From NCBI RefSeq assembly GCF_001565895.1, contig NZ_LSNE01000003.1, positions 190,101 through 254,100 of the forward strand: DNA of 64,000 nucleotides, written 5' to 3'. Of this stretch, positions 18,389-26,661 are shown piece by piece; position 1 is the first letter of the stretch; every line of letters begins with the position of its first letter. The position numbers were made by a program, and so were the translations under genes. Origin of the DNA: Paraglaciecola hydrolytica (lineage in GTDB: Bacteria; Pseudomonadota; Gammaproteobacteria; Enterobacterales; Alteromonadaceae). Under the pieces are notes generated by a model. That model did no database searches and was not told the origin of the DNA. It saw only the letters and a program-made list of their open reading frames with translations.

Positions 18389-18744
18389 TGCTGAGGGATA
18401 AAATGCGTAATATTTTTTAATTTTTTTCGAAACCTCCATTCATTAATTCGAAAGTGTCAGGATTTAAATTTACTAGCCCGACCCTGACAAATGCTTAGCC
18501 TGTCTGGTCAAAACGGTAACTTACCGTCGTCACACAGCCACAATAAACATTATATATGTCAATATTATTTACACAAAAATTACGTTTAGACCATTCAGTC
18601 TAAAAATATCTAATTATTACAATCGGTTAAAAAATGAGTACGATTTATGCTTAACTAATCGTCTAGCATTTTTTGTTCATTAAATTCACTCAATGCTTGT
18701 TAAATAAAAAAATAATTAAATAAAAATCAGAGGAACGTCAATTT
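18389..18744. other. Spacer between sulfotransferase and PEP-CTERM metalloprotease
   Basis: A 356-bp AT-rich spacer. I see no gene. A 7-bp inverted repeat TGTCAGG (18455-18461) / CCTGACA (18483-18489) has a 21-nt loop and no T-tract, so it is not a clear terminator. The promoter of the next gene presumably lies in the A/T-rich final 150 bp, and AGAGGAA at about 18729 is its ribosome-binding site. Confidence 0.4.
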
Positions 18745-19893
18745 ATGAAAAAAACACTATTAGCCGCTACGGTGGCAGCAGCACTCGTGTCAGGTTATTC
18801 ACAAGCAGCGGTTATAAACTTAATTGATGTGGGTGGAGTGACGGGTTCAAAAGCTGAGCAAGGATTTCAAATTGCGGCTGACTATTGGGCCAAAATGTTA
18901 ACCAATGATGCAACCATTAATTTAAATATTAAATTTGATGCCCTTCCGCCTGGCGTTATAGGTTCTACTGGTAGTACAAAGTCAGATTTACTTGTTGAAA
19001 ATTGGATTAACGGTGTTAATGCCACCAAAAGTTCGTCAACGATCGATCAGACAGCCGTACTGCCTAAAACTACAAAAGATTTTTTTGGATTCGACTCAAT
19101 AGTTGATGGCTTAACTGCTGGCGTTGATATTAATGGTTTCAATGATAATACGGTGACTGCTTCATTAGATGGTAAAATTGCTTCTGCAGTGTTATACCAA
19201 AATACCTCTGTCCTCAAAGCCATTGGTTATGATGCAGCCTTAGCAGGCGTGGTTGATGGCTCAATGACTTTTAGTAGCACGTTTGCCTTCGATTTTAATC
19301 CTCTTAATGGTATTAAAGCAGGTACATTTGACTTTATCGGTGTAGCTATCCATGAGATGGGTCACGCCTTGGGGTTTGTTTCTGGTGTTGACTATTTTGA
19401 TTTAGTTGGCTTCCCTAATGGACCATATGCTGGGATTTATGGTGACTTCAACGACACGTCAATATTTAGCGCCTTAGATATGTTCCGTTACAGTGCTCCA
19501 GGCACATTAGACTTACAAATCGGTGGTAACCCTTATTTCTCAATTGACGGTGGCCAGACTGCTCTGTTCGGCAATACCTTTTCAACTGGCAGGTACAATG
19601 GTGATGGTAATCAAGCTTCACATTGGAAAGACGAACCTTTTTGTGGCGCTGGTTTAGGTATAATGGATCCTACCTTTTGTTATGGTCAGATGGGAGTGAT
19701 TTCTGGTCTAGACTTGGCTGCCTATGATGCGATGGGCTGGAACTTAAGTGTTGATGCTCTGACATATGGCACTAAATCTACTTTCCAAATCTATGCTGAA
19801 GCAGTTCCAGAGCCTACAACATGGGCCTTAATGTTAGGTGCTCTTGGTGGTTTAGTAGGTTTAAATCGCCGTAAAAATCGCCAAGCTAAATAA
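18745..19893 (+). CDS. Exported zinc metalloprotease-like protein with PEP-CTERM sorting signal (NF038122-like)
   Basis: A 382-residue exported protein. A Sec signal peptide (MKKTLLAATVAAALVSGYSQA) precedes a body with the extended zinc motif AIHEMGHALGFVSGVD (HExxHxxGxxxD, metzincin-like) near residues 205-220, and a Met-turn-like AAYDAMGW near 325. The C-terminus is a PEP-CTERM tripartite signal: VPEPTTW, a hydrophobic helix and a basic tail RRKNRQAK. Such proteins are processed by exosortase/EpsH-type enzymes and usually linked to extracellular polysaccharide; no exosortase gene is in the window. Peptidase activity is inferred from the motif. An intrinsic terminator follows directly. Confidence 0.88.
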   Translation: MKKTLLAATVAAALVSGYSQAAVINLIDVGGVTGSKAEQGFQIAADYWAKMLTNDATINLNIKFDALPPGVIGSTGSTKSDLLVENWINGVNATKSSSTIDQTAVLPKTTKDFFGFDSIVDGLTAGVDINGFNDNTVTASLDGKIASAVLYQNTSVLKAIGYDAALAGVVDGSMTFSSTFAFDFNPLNGIKAGTFDFIGVAIHEMGHALGFVSGVDYFDLVGFPNGPYAGIYGDFNDTSIFSALDMFRYSAPGTLDLQIGGNPYFSIDGGQTALFGNTFSTGRYNGDGNQASHWKDEPFCGAGLGIMDPTFCYGQMGVISGLDLAAYDAMGWNLSVDALTYGTKSTFQIYAEAVPEPTTWALMLGALGGLVGLNRRKNRQAK

Positions 19894-19911
19894 ATATTTA
19901 TAAAGCTAAAC

Positions 19912-19938
19912 AAAAGCCCGCTAGTCAGCGGGCTTTTT
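19912..19938. terminator. Strong bidirectional terminator
   Basis: AAAAGCCCGCT pairs perfectly with AGCGGGCTTTT around the loop AGTC, with A and T tracts on both sides. It lies 18 nt after the metalloprotease stop and also past the 3' end of the leftward symporter gene, so it can serve both. Confidence 0.92.
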
Positions 19939-19980
19939 ATATCAAATTTTACACTCGATTTTATCCACTAAACACTTGTA

Positions 19981-21702
19981 CTAGTGTGCCTGAGCTTCAC
20001 CCGCGCCACGTGGGTAACGAATGCTTTCAACCAACTGCTGGATCTCTTCAGGTGCTGGTTTGGTAAACTTAAACACGACTAAAGCCACAGCAAAGTTGAG
20101 CAGCATACCTATTGAGCCAATGCCTTCAGGCGACACACCTAACAACCAATTATCTGCGACGTTGGCCGCCGGATTAACAAATTTAAAGTAGATAATGTAA
20201 GCCGCGGTAAAGATTATACCTGCCAACATACCGGCTATTGCTCCTTGGCTGTTCATCTTTTTAGAGAAGATACCCATGATAATCGCCGGGAAAAACGACG
20301 AAGCCGCTAAACCAAAGGCAAAGGCGACCACCTGCGCGACAAATCCAGGTGGATGAATACCAAACCAGCCTGCTATGCAAATCGCCACACCTGCCGCTAA
20401 ACGGGCATAAAACAGTTCTTTTTTATCCGTGATATTCGGCATTAAATTACGTTTAAGTAAATCGTGAGACACCGAGGTGGAGATCACCAAGAGTAATCCC
20501 GCTGATGTCGACAGAGCAGCGGCCACACCACCAGCAGCCACTAAAGCAATGACCCAAGCGGGTAAGTCCGCAATTTCAGGATTGGCGAGTACCACAATAT
20601 CGCGATCAATGGTCACTTCATTGCGTTCATCACCCGAATAGAACATCTTGCCGTCAGCATTTTTATCTTCCCAGCCAATTAATCCGGTTTTTTCCCAGTT
20701 AGTAATCCACGTTGGCGCATCGCTGTAAGGCGTGCCAGTGGCGGCTTGACCTGCAACGGTAGGACCATTAATGGTTTCTATCATATTCACTCGGGCAAAA
20801 GCAGCGATTGAGGGCGCAGTAGTGTATAACAAGGCGATAAATAATAAGGCCCAGCCGGCACTCTTACGAGCATCACGTACTTTAGGCACAGTGAAAAAAC
20901 GCACGATAACGTGAGGTAAACCTGCGGTTCCTACCATCAAGGCTGCGGTAATACAAAACACATCAAACATGCCTTTTGAACCTGAGGTGTATTCATGAAA
21001 GCCGAGTTCCATAACCAAACCATCAAGTTTGTCCAATAGATAAACACCGGAGCCATCGCTTAAGGTCGCTCCAAAACCGGTTTGTGGTAGTACATGTCCT
21101 GTCATCATCATCGAAATAAACACCGCAGGTACAGTGTAAGCAAAAATCAACACACAGTATTGTGCCACTTGGGTATAGGTAATGCCTTTCATGCCACCCA
21201 GCACGGTATAAAAGAACACCACACCCATACCTATGATAACCCCAGTAGTAATATCCACTTCTAAAAAGCGGCTAAAGACCACACCCACACCACGCATCTG
21301 CCCTGCCACATAAGTAAAACTGACAAAGATGGCACACACTACTGCCACTGTGCGGGCAGTTTGTGAATAATAACGATCACCAATAAAATCAGGCACAGTA
21401 AATTTGCCAAATTTGCGCAGATAAGGCGCCAAACATAAAGCTAATAGTACATAGCCACCTGTCCAGCCCAGTAAATAAACGGTGCCGTCGTACCCCATAA
21501 ACGAGATCAAACCGGCCATAGAAATGAACGATGCTGCCGACATCCAATCAGCTGCTGTGGCCATGCCATTAGCTATAGGGTGAACGCCGCCGCCCGCGAC
21601 ATAAAACTCCTGAGTTGAACCAGCTCGCGCCCAAATGGCAATAGCAAAATACAGGACAAAGGAAGCCCCAACGATCAACATAGTGAGTGTTTTTAAATCC
21701 AT
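19981..21702 (-). CDS. Large subunit of VC_2705-type sodium:solute symporter
   Basis: A 573-residue member of the sodium:solute symporter superfamily with about 13 membrane helices. Early residues AGGGVHPIANGMATAADWMSAASFISMAG match the Na+-site region of acetate/solute permeases of the VC_2705 subfamily. A long insert at about 300-375 (TWITNWEKTGLIGWEDKNADG) is also characteristic of that subfamily. It should import a small carboxylate or similar solute with Na+; ActP-like acetate transport is a guess. The start is six bases after the small-subunit stop, with GAGGAG overlapping the end of that gene, showing tight coupling. Confidence 0.9.
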   Translation of the reverse strand: MDLKTLTMLIVGASFVLYFAIAIWARAGSTQEFYVAGGGVHPIANGMATAADWMSAASFISMAGLISFMGYDGTVYLLGWTGGYVLLALCLAPYLRKFGKFTVPDFIGDRYYSQTARTVAVVCAIFVSFTYVAGQMRGVGVVFSRFLEVDITTGVIIGMGVVFFYTVLGGMKGITYTQVAQYCVLIFAYTVPAVFISMMMTGHVLPQTGFGATLSDGSGVYLLDKLDGLVMELGFHEYTSGSKGMFDVFCITAALMVGTAGLPHVIVRFFTVPKVRDARKSAGWALLFIALLYTTAPSIAAFARVNMIETINGPTVAGQAATGTPYSDAPTWITNWEKTGLIGWEDKNADGKMFYSGDERNEVTIDRDIVVLANPEIADLPAWVIALVAAGGVAAALSTSAGLLLVISTSVSHDLLKRNLMPNITDKKELFYARLAAGVAICIAGWFGIHPPGFVAQVVAFAFGLAASSFFPAIIMGIFSKKMNSQGAIAGMLAGIIFTAAYIIYFKFVNPAANVADNWLLGVSPEGIGSIGMLLNFAVALVVFKFTKPAPEEIQQLVESIRYPRGAGEAQAH

Positions 21703-21708
21703 CTGTAA

Positions 21709-21975
21709 CTACTCCTCATCCACGCCAAAGCGCTGGTCAATTTTATTCATGGCGTAAACATAATAAAAAATTAATAACACAAAACAATAAATGGCCCCTT
21801 GCTGAGAAAACCAAAAACCGAGTTTAAAACCAAAAAGTTGAAACTGGTTAAGTTGATCAACCAATAAAATACCGCAGCCAAAGGATACAACGAACCAAAT
21901 AACTAAGAGTTTTAACAGTAATAATACTGTGGTGCGCCAATACGCTTGTTTATCATTATCATTTTTGAATCCCAC
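21709..21975 (-). CDS. DUF4212 small subunit of the sodium:solute symporter
   Basis: An 88-residue protein with two membrane helices (about 18-40 and 50-75) and the conserved ending KIDQRFGVDE. It matches the DUF4212/small-subunit family that always accompanies the VC_2705-type symporter. The start is GTG, six bases after AAGGAG. It is translated just ahead of the large subunit; its role is probably assembly or stability of the transporter. Confidence 0.88.
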   Translation of the reverse strand: MGFKNDNDKQAYWRTTVLLLLKLLVIWFVVSFGCGILLVDQLNQFQLFGFKLGFWFSQQGAIYCFVLLIFYYVYAMNKIDQRFGVDEE

Positions 21976-22245
21976 CAGATTCTCCTTAGTTATTATTGTG
22001 AATTTGTTAAAAATTTTAGGCTAGTTAAACCCGACAAAAGTAAATTTAAAAGAGATATATTGCAGTTACGATAATTAATAACATTATAGATTTTTATTAA
22101 CCAGAGCAATAAGTTAAGGATTGAACCATCAAGCCAAAATATCGCACTTTATATAAACTTTTGAATTATCAGGCGAGAAGAAAGGCATTTTATATAGCCT
22201 AAGCAACAAAAATATAACATTATTTTCTAGCTGAATTAGCTAGTA

Positions 22246-23241
22246 CTACATGCTCTCACCTTCGTAAATTTCAAATCCTAGATCAATATGGGTTTCACTA
22301 TTTGTTGCACCATTGATACGTGCAATAAGTTGTTGTGCTGTGACTTGTCCAATTTTGAATCTAGGCGTAATCACTGTTGCTAATGCCGGAGAAGTTAGCT
22401 GCCCCATTTCATGCCCATGCATACCGGTAATGGCTATGTCATCAGGTACTCTTATGCCTTTTTTCTTACAGCTTAATAACATGCCAATAGCTACATCATC
22501 ATTAGTACAAATTGCTGCATCGATTTTTGGCCGAATAGCTAAAATGTTGTGCAAAATTTCTGAACCTAGCCTCATCGACGTGATCTCAGGAGACCTAAAG
22601 ATGATCGGCTCTCTACCTACTTTTTTGACTGCTATTTCGTAACCTTGTTGCCTGGCTAGATCACGTACGTCACCCTTAGCACCTATGTACGTTATGTTCT
22701 GATAGCCTTTGCTCAGCATCCGCTCAGTCATTTGTTTTGCGGCTTCTTCATTATCAAAGCCTACGGCTTGTTGAATGGGTGGCTTACGGGTATCCATGAT
22801 TTCAGTAACAGGCACACCTGAGCCCGCAATCATGCGCAGGGTATTTTGCGTATGCACACTTTCTGACAGAATTAGGCCATCCACATGAAATGATAATAAT
22901 GAAGCAATACGTTTTTCTTCAAGCTGTGGTGAATAAGCATAGTGAGCAATCATAATTTGATAACCCGCAGGTTCAGTTACCGACTCAATGCCGCGTAGTA
23001 CCTCATCAAATACGTGGTTTGAAATAGAGGGAAATAACACCCCGATGGCGTAACTTTTGCCCTTAGACAAAATATTAGGTGCACGGTTAGGGATATAGCC
23101 CATGTTGTTAAGCGCATTTTCAATTTGTATACGTGAAGAAGGCGCAACCAATTGTGGATTTTTTAGGTAACGACTCACCGTCATTTTGGTCATACCAACA
23201 ACATCAGCAATGTCTTGAAGTGAAGTTCTTTTGGATTTCAT
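22246..23241 (-). CDS. gntR: GntR-like LacI-family repressor (gluconate repressor type)
   Basis: A 331-residue LacI-family regulator. It resembles E. coli GntR throughout: LQDIADVVGMTKMTVSRYLKNP in the helix-turn-helix, GYIPNRAPNILS in the hinge, DEVLRGIESVTEPAGYQ and VGFDNEEAAKQMT in the effector domain, and AITGMHGHEMGQ near the C-terminus. E. coli GntR represses gluconate genes and is released by gluconate. Here the gene diverges from a xylonate-type dehydratase, and the shared spacer holds a GntR-type operator at 23450-23465. The natural inducer may therefore be an aldonic acid other than gluconate. The start is ATG 23241. Confidence 0.9.
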   Translation of the reverse strand: MKSKRTSLQDIADVVGMTKMTVSRYLKNPQLVAPSSRIQIENALNNMGYIPNRAPNILSKGKSYAIGVLFPSISNHVFDEVLRGIESVTEPAGYQIMIAHYAYSPQLEEKRIASLLSFHVDGLILSESVHTQNTLRMIAGSGVPVTEIMDTRKPPIQQAVGFDNEEAAKQMTERMLSKGYQNITYIGAKGDVRDLARQQGYEIAVKKVGREPIIFRSPEITSMRLGSEILHNILAIRPKIDAAICTNDDVAIGMLLSCKKKGIRVPDDIAITGMHGHEMGQLTSPALATVITPRFKIGQVTAQQLIARINGATNSETHIDLGFEIYEGESM

Positions 23242-23575
23242 TGTGGCCTAGAGTGGTATCAATTAGTTTGGTTAGCGTTCAAGTTTTTTGTGGCCAACAT
23301 GCGACCAAATTATCCTTTAAAACAAATAGCATAGTTCTTTTCTACATTACAGAACTATGCCGATAACGACTCTCCTTAAAAGTACATTTTTATTATGTTA
23401 ATAATTTTGCGGCTTATTTAACTTCATAAGATCACCTCATTTACTTGTTATGTTACCGGGAACATTTTAGTTTATTAAACAAACTGGCAATACACTTTTT
23501 ATTAAATATGTCGAATGGTTTCCCGACATAAAAATTCACTTGTCATCCAATTAAAATTTATCAAGGTTAAATCAA
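23242..23575. other. Divergent control region between gntR and the sugar-acid operon
   Basis: A 334-bp spacer without a gene. Besides the GntR-type operator it contains a 9-bp inverted repeat CATAGTTCT (23330-23338) / AGAACTATG (23351-23359) with a 12-nt spacer, which could be a second regulator site or a hairpin. AAGG nine bases before the dehydratase ATG is the ribosome-binding site. Confidence 0.55.
23450..23465. promoter_or_regulatory. Candidate GntR operator
   Basis: ATGTTACCGGGAACAT is an inverted repeat with one mismatched pair and agrees closely with the E. coli GntR site, as I recall it (ATGTTACC-GGTAACAT type). It lies 111 bp upstream of the dehydratase start and 209 bp upstream of gntR, so it could control both directions. 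Confidence 0.75.
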
Positions 23576-25357
23576 ATGGAAAAACTTACAAAAACCCGAC
23601 GTTTCCGTTCTGAAGATTGGTTTGATAACCCTGACCATATCGATTTAACCGCCTTATATTTAGAACGTTTTATGAATTACGGCGTTACTCCAGAAGAACT
23701 ACGCTCGGGTAAACCTATTATAGGTATCGCTCAGTCTGGCAGTGATCTCGCTCCATGTAACCGTATCCATCTTGAAACCGTCAAACGTGTAAAAGATGGA
23801 GTGCGTGCGGCTGGCGGCATTCCCATTGAGTTTCCTACTCATCCTATTTTTGAAAATTGTCGACGCCCCACTGCAGCATTAGACAGAAATTTAGCCTACA
23901 TGGGCCTAGTTGAAATTCTCTATGGTTACCCGATAGATGCAGTGGTGTTAACCACAGGTTGCGATAAAACCACTCCATCAAATTTAATGGCGGCGTCAAC
24001 CGTGGATATTCCGGCTATCGTATTATCCGGTGGCCCCATGCTTGACGGTTGGCATGATGGCGAGTTAGTGGGTTCTGGTGCGGTGATTTGGCGCTCCAGA
24101 AAACGTCTGGCAGCAGGTGAAATTGACCAAACTGAATTTCTCAATTTAGCCATGAGTTCAGCGCCTTCAGCCGGCCATTGCAATACCATGGGTACAGCAT
24201 TAACCATGAATTCAGTCGCCGAAGCTCTAGGCATGTCATTAACCGGCTGCGCCGCCATTCCAGCACCTTATAAAGAACGTGGCCAGATGGCCTACCGGAC
24301 AGGTGTACGTATTGTTGAAATGGCGTATGAAGACCTAGTACCCTCTAAAATTTTAAGCCGTGAGGCCTTTATTAATGCCATGAAAGTCATTGCAGCCATT
24401 GGTGGCTCGACTAATGCTCATCCTCATCTAATGGCGATGGCCAGACATGCAGGTGTTGAAATCACCCCCGAAGATTGGAACACCCTAGCAAGACCCATTC
24501 ATTTGTTGGCCAACATACAACCAGCCGGTAAATATTTAGGTGAACGATTCCACCGGGCAGGTGGCGTACCCGCCATTATGTGGGAGTTGCTCAATGCAGG
24601 AGAGTTGCATGGCGACGTGCCCACTGTCACTGGACGTACCATGTCCGAAAACCTGCAAAACCAACAAAGCCATGACCCAGAGGTCATCAAACCTTACTCA
24701 ACACCCATTAAAAAAGCCGCGGGCTTTGCCGTGTTTTCAGGTAATTTCTTTGATTTTGCCATCATGAAAACCAGTGTTATTTCTGCTGATTTTGAACAGC
24801 GTTTTTTATCAAAGCCTGGCAGTAAAGGAGTTTTTGATGCACGAGCGGTGGTATTCGATACCTCAGAACAGTATCACACCACCATCAATGATCCTGCGTT
24901 AAACATCGATGGAAACTGCATTTTGGTATTACGTGGTGCTGGTCCAATCGGTTGGCCTGGCTCGGCCGAGGTCGTCAACATGCAGCCACCCGATTATTTA
25001 ATTAAACAAGGGATCACCAGCTTACCAACCCTGGGTGATGGGCGCCAATCAGGCACGTCTGATAGTCCTTCGATTTTGCATGTTTGCCCAGAAAGCTCAG
25101 TGGGTGGCGGCTTAGCTTATATCCAGTCTGGCGATATATTACGTATCGATATTGCCAATGGGATTTGTGATGTGCTGTTAGATAAAGGTGAATTAGCGCT
25201 ACGTAAACAATCCAGTATTGCCTCTGCGCCAGAATCTCAAACACCATGGCAAGAAATTTATCGCAATACTGTGGGTGATTTATCGCAAGGAGCCGTATTA
25301 GAGCTGGGCACAAAATATCGAAAAATTGCGCAAAATTTGCCGCGGCACAATCACTAA
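23576..25357 (+). CDS. xylD: D-xylonate (aldonate) dehydratase, IlvD/Edd family
   Basis: A 593-residue cytosolic dehydratase. It resembles Caulobacter XylD over its whole length, from RRFRSEDWFDNPDHIDLTALYLERF near the start to the ending NLPRHNH. IlvD/Edd-family cluster ligands are visible as TTGCDKTTP and SAGHCNTMGT. The enzyme removes water from an aldonic acid to give a 2-keto-3-deoxy acid; D-xylonate is the likeliest substrate, though L-arabonate or D-fuconate cannot be excluded. It is the first gene of the rightward series and faces gntR across an operator. The following two genes complete the route to 2-oxoglutarate. Confidence 0.88.
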   Translation: MEKLTKTRRFRSEDWFDNPDHIDLTALYLERFMNYGVTPEELRSGKPIIGIAQSGSDLAPCNRIHLETVKRVKDGVRAAGGIPIEFPTHPIFENCRRPTAALDRNLAYMGLVEILYGYPIDAVVLTTGCDKTTPSNLMAASTVDIPAIVLSGGPMLDGWHDGELVGSGAVIWRSRKRLAAGEIDQTEFLNLAMSSAPSAGHCNTMGTALTMNSVAEALGMSLTGCAAIPAPYKERGQMAYRTGVRIVEMAYEDLVPSKILSREAFINAMKVIAAIGGSTNAHPHLMAMARHAGVEITPEDWNTLARPIHLLANIQPAGKYLGERFHRAGGVPAIMWELLNAGELHGDVPTVTGRTMSENLQNQQSHDPEVIKPYSTPIKKAAGFAVFSGNFFDFAIMKTSVISADFEQRFLSKPGSKGVFDARAVVFDTSEQYHTTINDPALNIDGNCILVLRGAGPIGWPGSAEVVNMQPPDYLIKQGITSLPTLGDGRQSGTSDSPSILHVCPESSVGGGLAYIQSGDILRIDIANGICDVLLDKGELALRKQSSIASAPESQTPWQEIYRNTVGDLSQGAVLELGTKYRKIAQNLPRHNH

Positions 25358-25428
25358 CTAAAGCAGCATTAATTAAAGAAGCATTAGCCAAGAATCACGA
25401 ACATGAACTCAATCACTAGGTTTCGAAC

Positions 25429-26622
25429 ATGCAACTAACAAGTTATTTACCATCAGATCAATATGCAGGCACATTAATTGGTCGAGCTTGGGTGCCTCAA
25501 TCCAAAGACTTTCCCATCGCTGGGCCAACACCAATTTGGCTATATGACGCTACTGTTTATGACTTATCTAGTGTAGCCGCGACCTGCTCTGAATTACTTA
25601 ACATTGGCATCACTAAACAACAGTTAGAGGAGCAGTTAGAAGCGGGCCAATTCAAAGCACTAGGTAGCGTCGAAACTTTATATGCTAACTCAATACAGCG
25701 GCCATTAGACAAGGGCTATTTACATTTATTATCACCTTTCGATTTACAAGCTATTAAAGCCTGTGGGGTAACCTTTGCCAGCTCAATGTTAGAACGCGTC
25801 ATTGAAGAAAAGGCCGAAGGCAACGCCGATATAGCTAAAGATATTAGACAAAAAATTTACGACACTATTGGCTCGTCCATCAGCAAGCTGGTGCCCGGTT
25901 CCCAAGAGGCCCTTGAGCTCAAAGAGATACTGATTAAAGAAAATATGTGGTCGCAATACTTAGAAGTAGGTATAGGCCCTTACGCCGAGGTGTTTACCAA
26001 ATCCCAGCCATTATCGTCTGTTGGTTTGGGCGCCCAAGTTGGTCTACATCCCATCTCAAATTGGAATAATCCAGAGCCTGAAATTGTATTAGCGGTCAAT
26101 AACCAAGGCCAAATAGTTGGTTGTTCGTTGGGTAATGATGTGAATTTGCGCGATATTGAAGGCCGCAGCGCTTTGTTATTAGGTAAAGCCAAAGATAATA
26201 ATGCATCTTGTGCTATTGGACCGATTATTCGCTTATTTGATAACAGCTTTTCCTTAGACGACGTGCGAACCTCCATAGTTACCCTGAATGTAAAAGGCGC
26301 ACAAGATGGCTATGAATTAGACGCCACCAACGACATGACAAAAATAAGCCGCGATGTAGCAGACTTAGTGTCGCAAACCATTTCAGATTGCCATCAATAT
26401 CCAGATGGTTTGGCATTATTCACTGGCACATTGTTCACACCGACTCAAGACCGCGGCGAAGCAGGCAAAGGTTTTACCCATAAGACCGGCGACATTGTTA
26501 GTATTTCGACTAAGTACATTGGCACCTTGCAAAATACCGTAGATTTCTCAAATAAAATCGCTCCCTGGGAATTTGGCATTAGCGCCTTAATGAAAAATCT
26601 TGCACAACGCAATTTAATTTAG
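25429..26622 (+). CDS. xylX: 2-keto-3-deoxy-D-xylonate dehydratase, FAH family
   Basis: A 397-residue protein of the fumarylacetoacetate-hydrolase superfamily, of the length and type of Caulobacter XylX. The C-terminal catalytic half shows VGLHPISNWNNPEPEIVL (metal-ligand region), CSLGNDVNLRDIEGRSALLLGKAKD and the ending region with GEAGKGFTHKTGDIV. In the Weimberg pathway this enzyme dehydrates 2-keto-3-deoxypentonate to 2-oxoglutarate semialdehyde. It begins 71 nt after the dehydratase, and the spacer contains an imperfect duplication around AAAGCAGCATTA/AAAGAAGCATTA. Its stop codon lies inside the first unit of a 15-bp tandem repeat that leads to the next gene. Confidence 0.85.
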   Translation: MQLTSYLPSDQYAGTLIGRAWVPQSKDFPIAGPTPIWLYDATVYDLSSVAATCSELLNIGITKQQLEEQLEAGQFKALGSVETLYANSIQRPLDKGYLHLLSPFDLQAIKACGVTFASSMLERVIEEKAEGNADIAKDIRQKIYDTIGSSISKLVPGSQEALELKEILIKENMWSQYLEVGIGPYAEVFTKSQPLSSVGLGAQVGLHPISNWNNPEPEIVLAVNNQGQIVGCSLGNDVNLRDIEGRSALLLGKAKDNNASCAIGPIIRLFDNSFSLDDVRTSIVTLNVKGAQDGYELDATNDMTKISRDVADLVSQTISDCHQYPDGLALFTGTLFTPTQDRGEAGKGFTHKTGDIVSISTKYIGTLQNTVDFSNKIAPWEFGISALMKNLAQRNLI

Positions 26623-26660
26623 GAACAACTAATTTAGGAACAATCAATTTAGGAAAGAAC
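26616..26660 (+). repeat. Triple 15-bp tandem repeat carrying the ribosome-binding site
   Basis: Three contiguous 15-bp units of the form AATTTAGGAACAAYY fill the space between xylX and the aldehyde dehydrogenase gene, at 26616-26630, 26631-26645 and 26646-26660. Each contains AGGAA. The first overlaps the xylX stop codon, and the third is the functional Shine-Dalgarno site, with ATG at 26662. Copy-number change would add or remove a decoy site. Confidence 0.85.
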
Positions 26661-26661
26661 T

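Noticed and set aside
18455-18489. Inverted repeat after the sulfotransferase gene
   Set aside because: The loop is 21 nt and no T-tract follows, so it is not called as a terminator.
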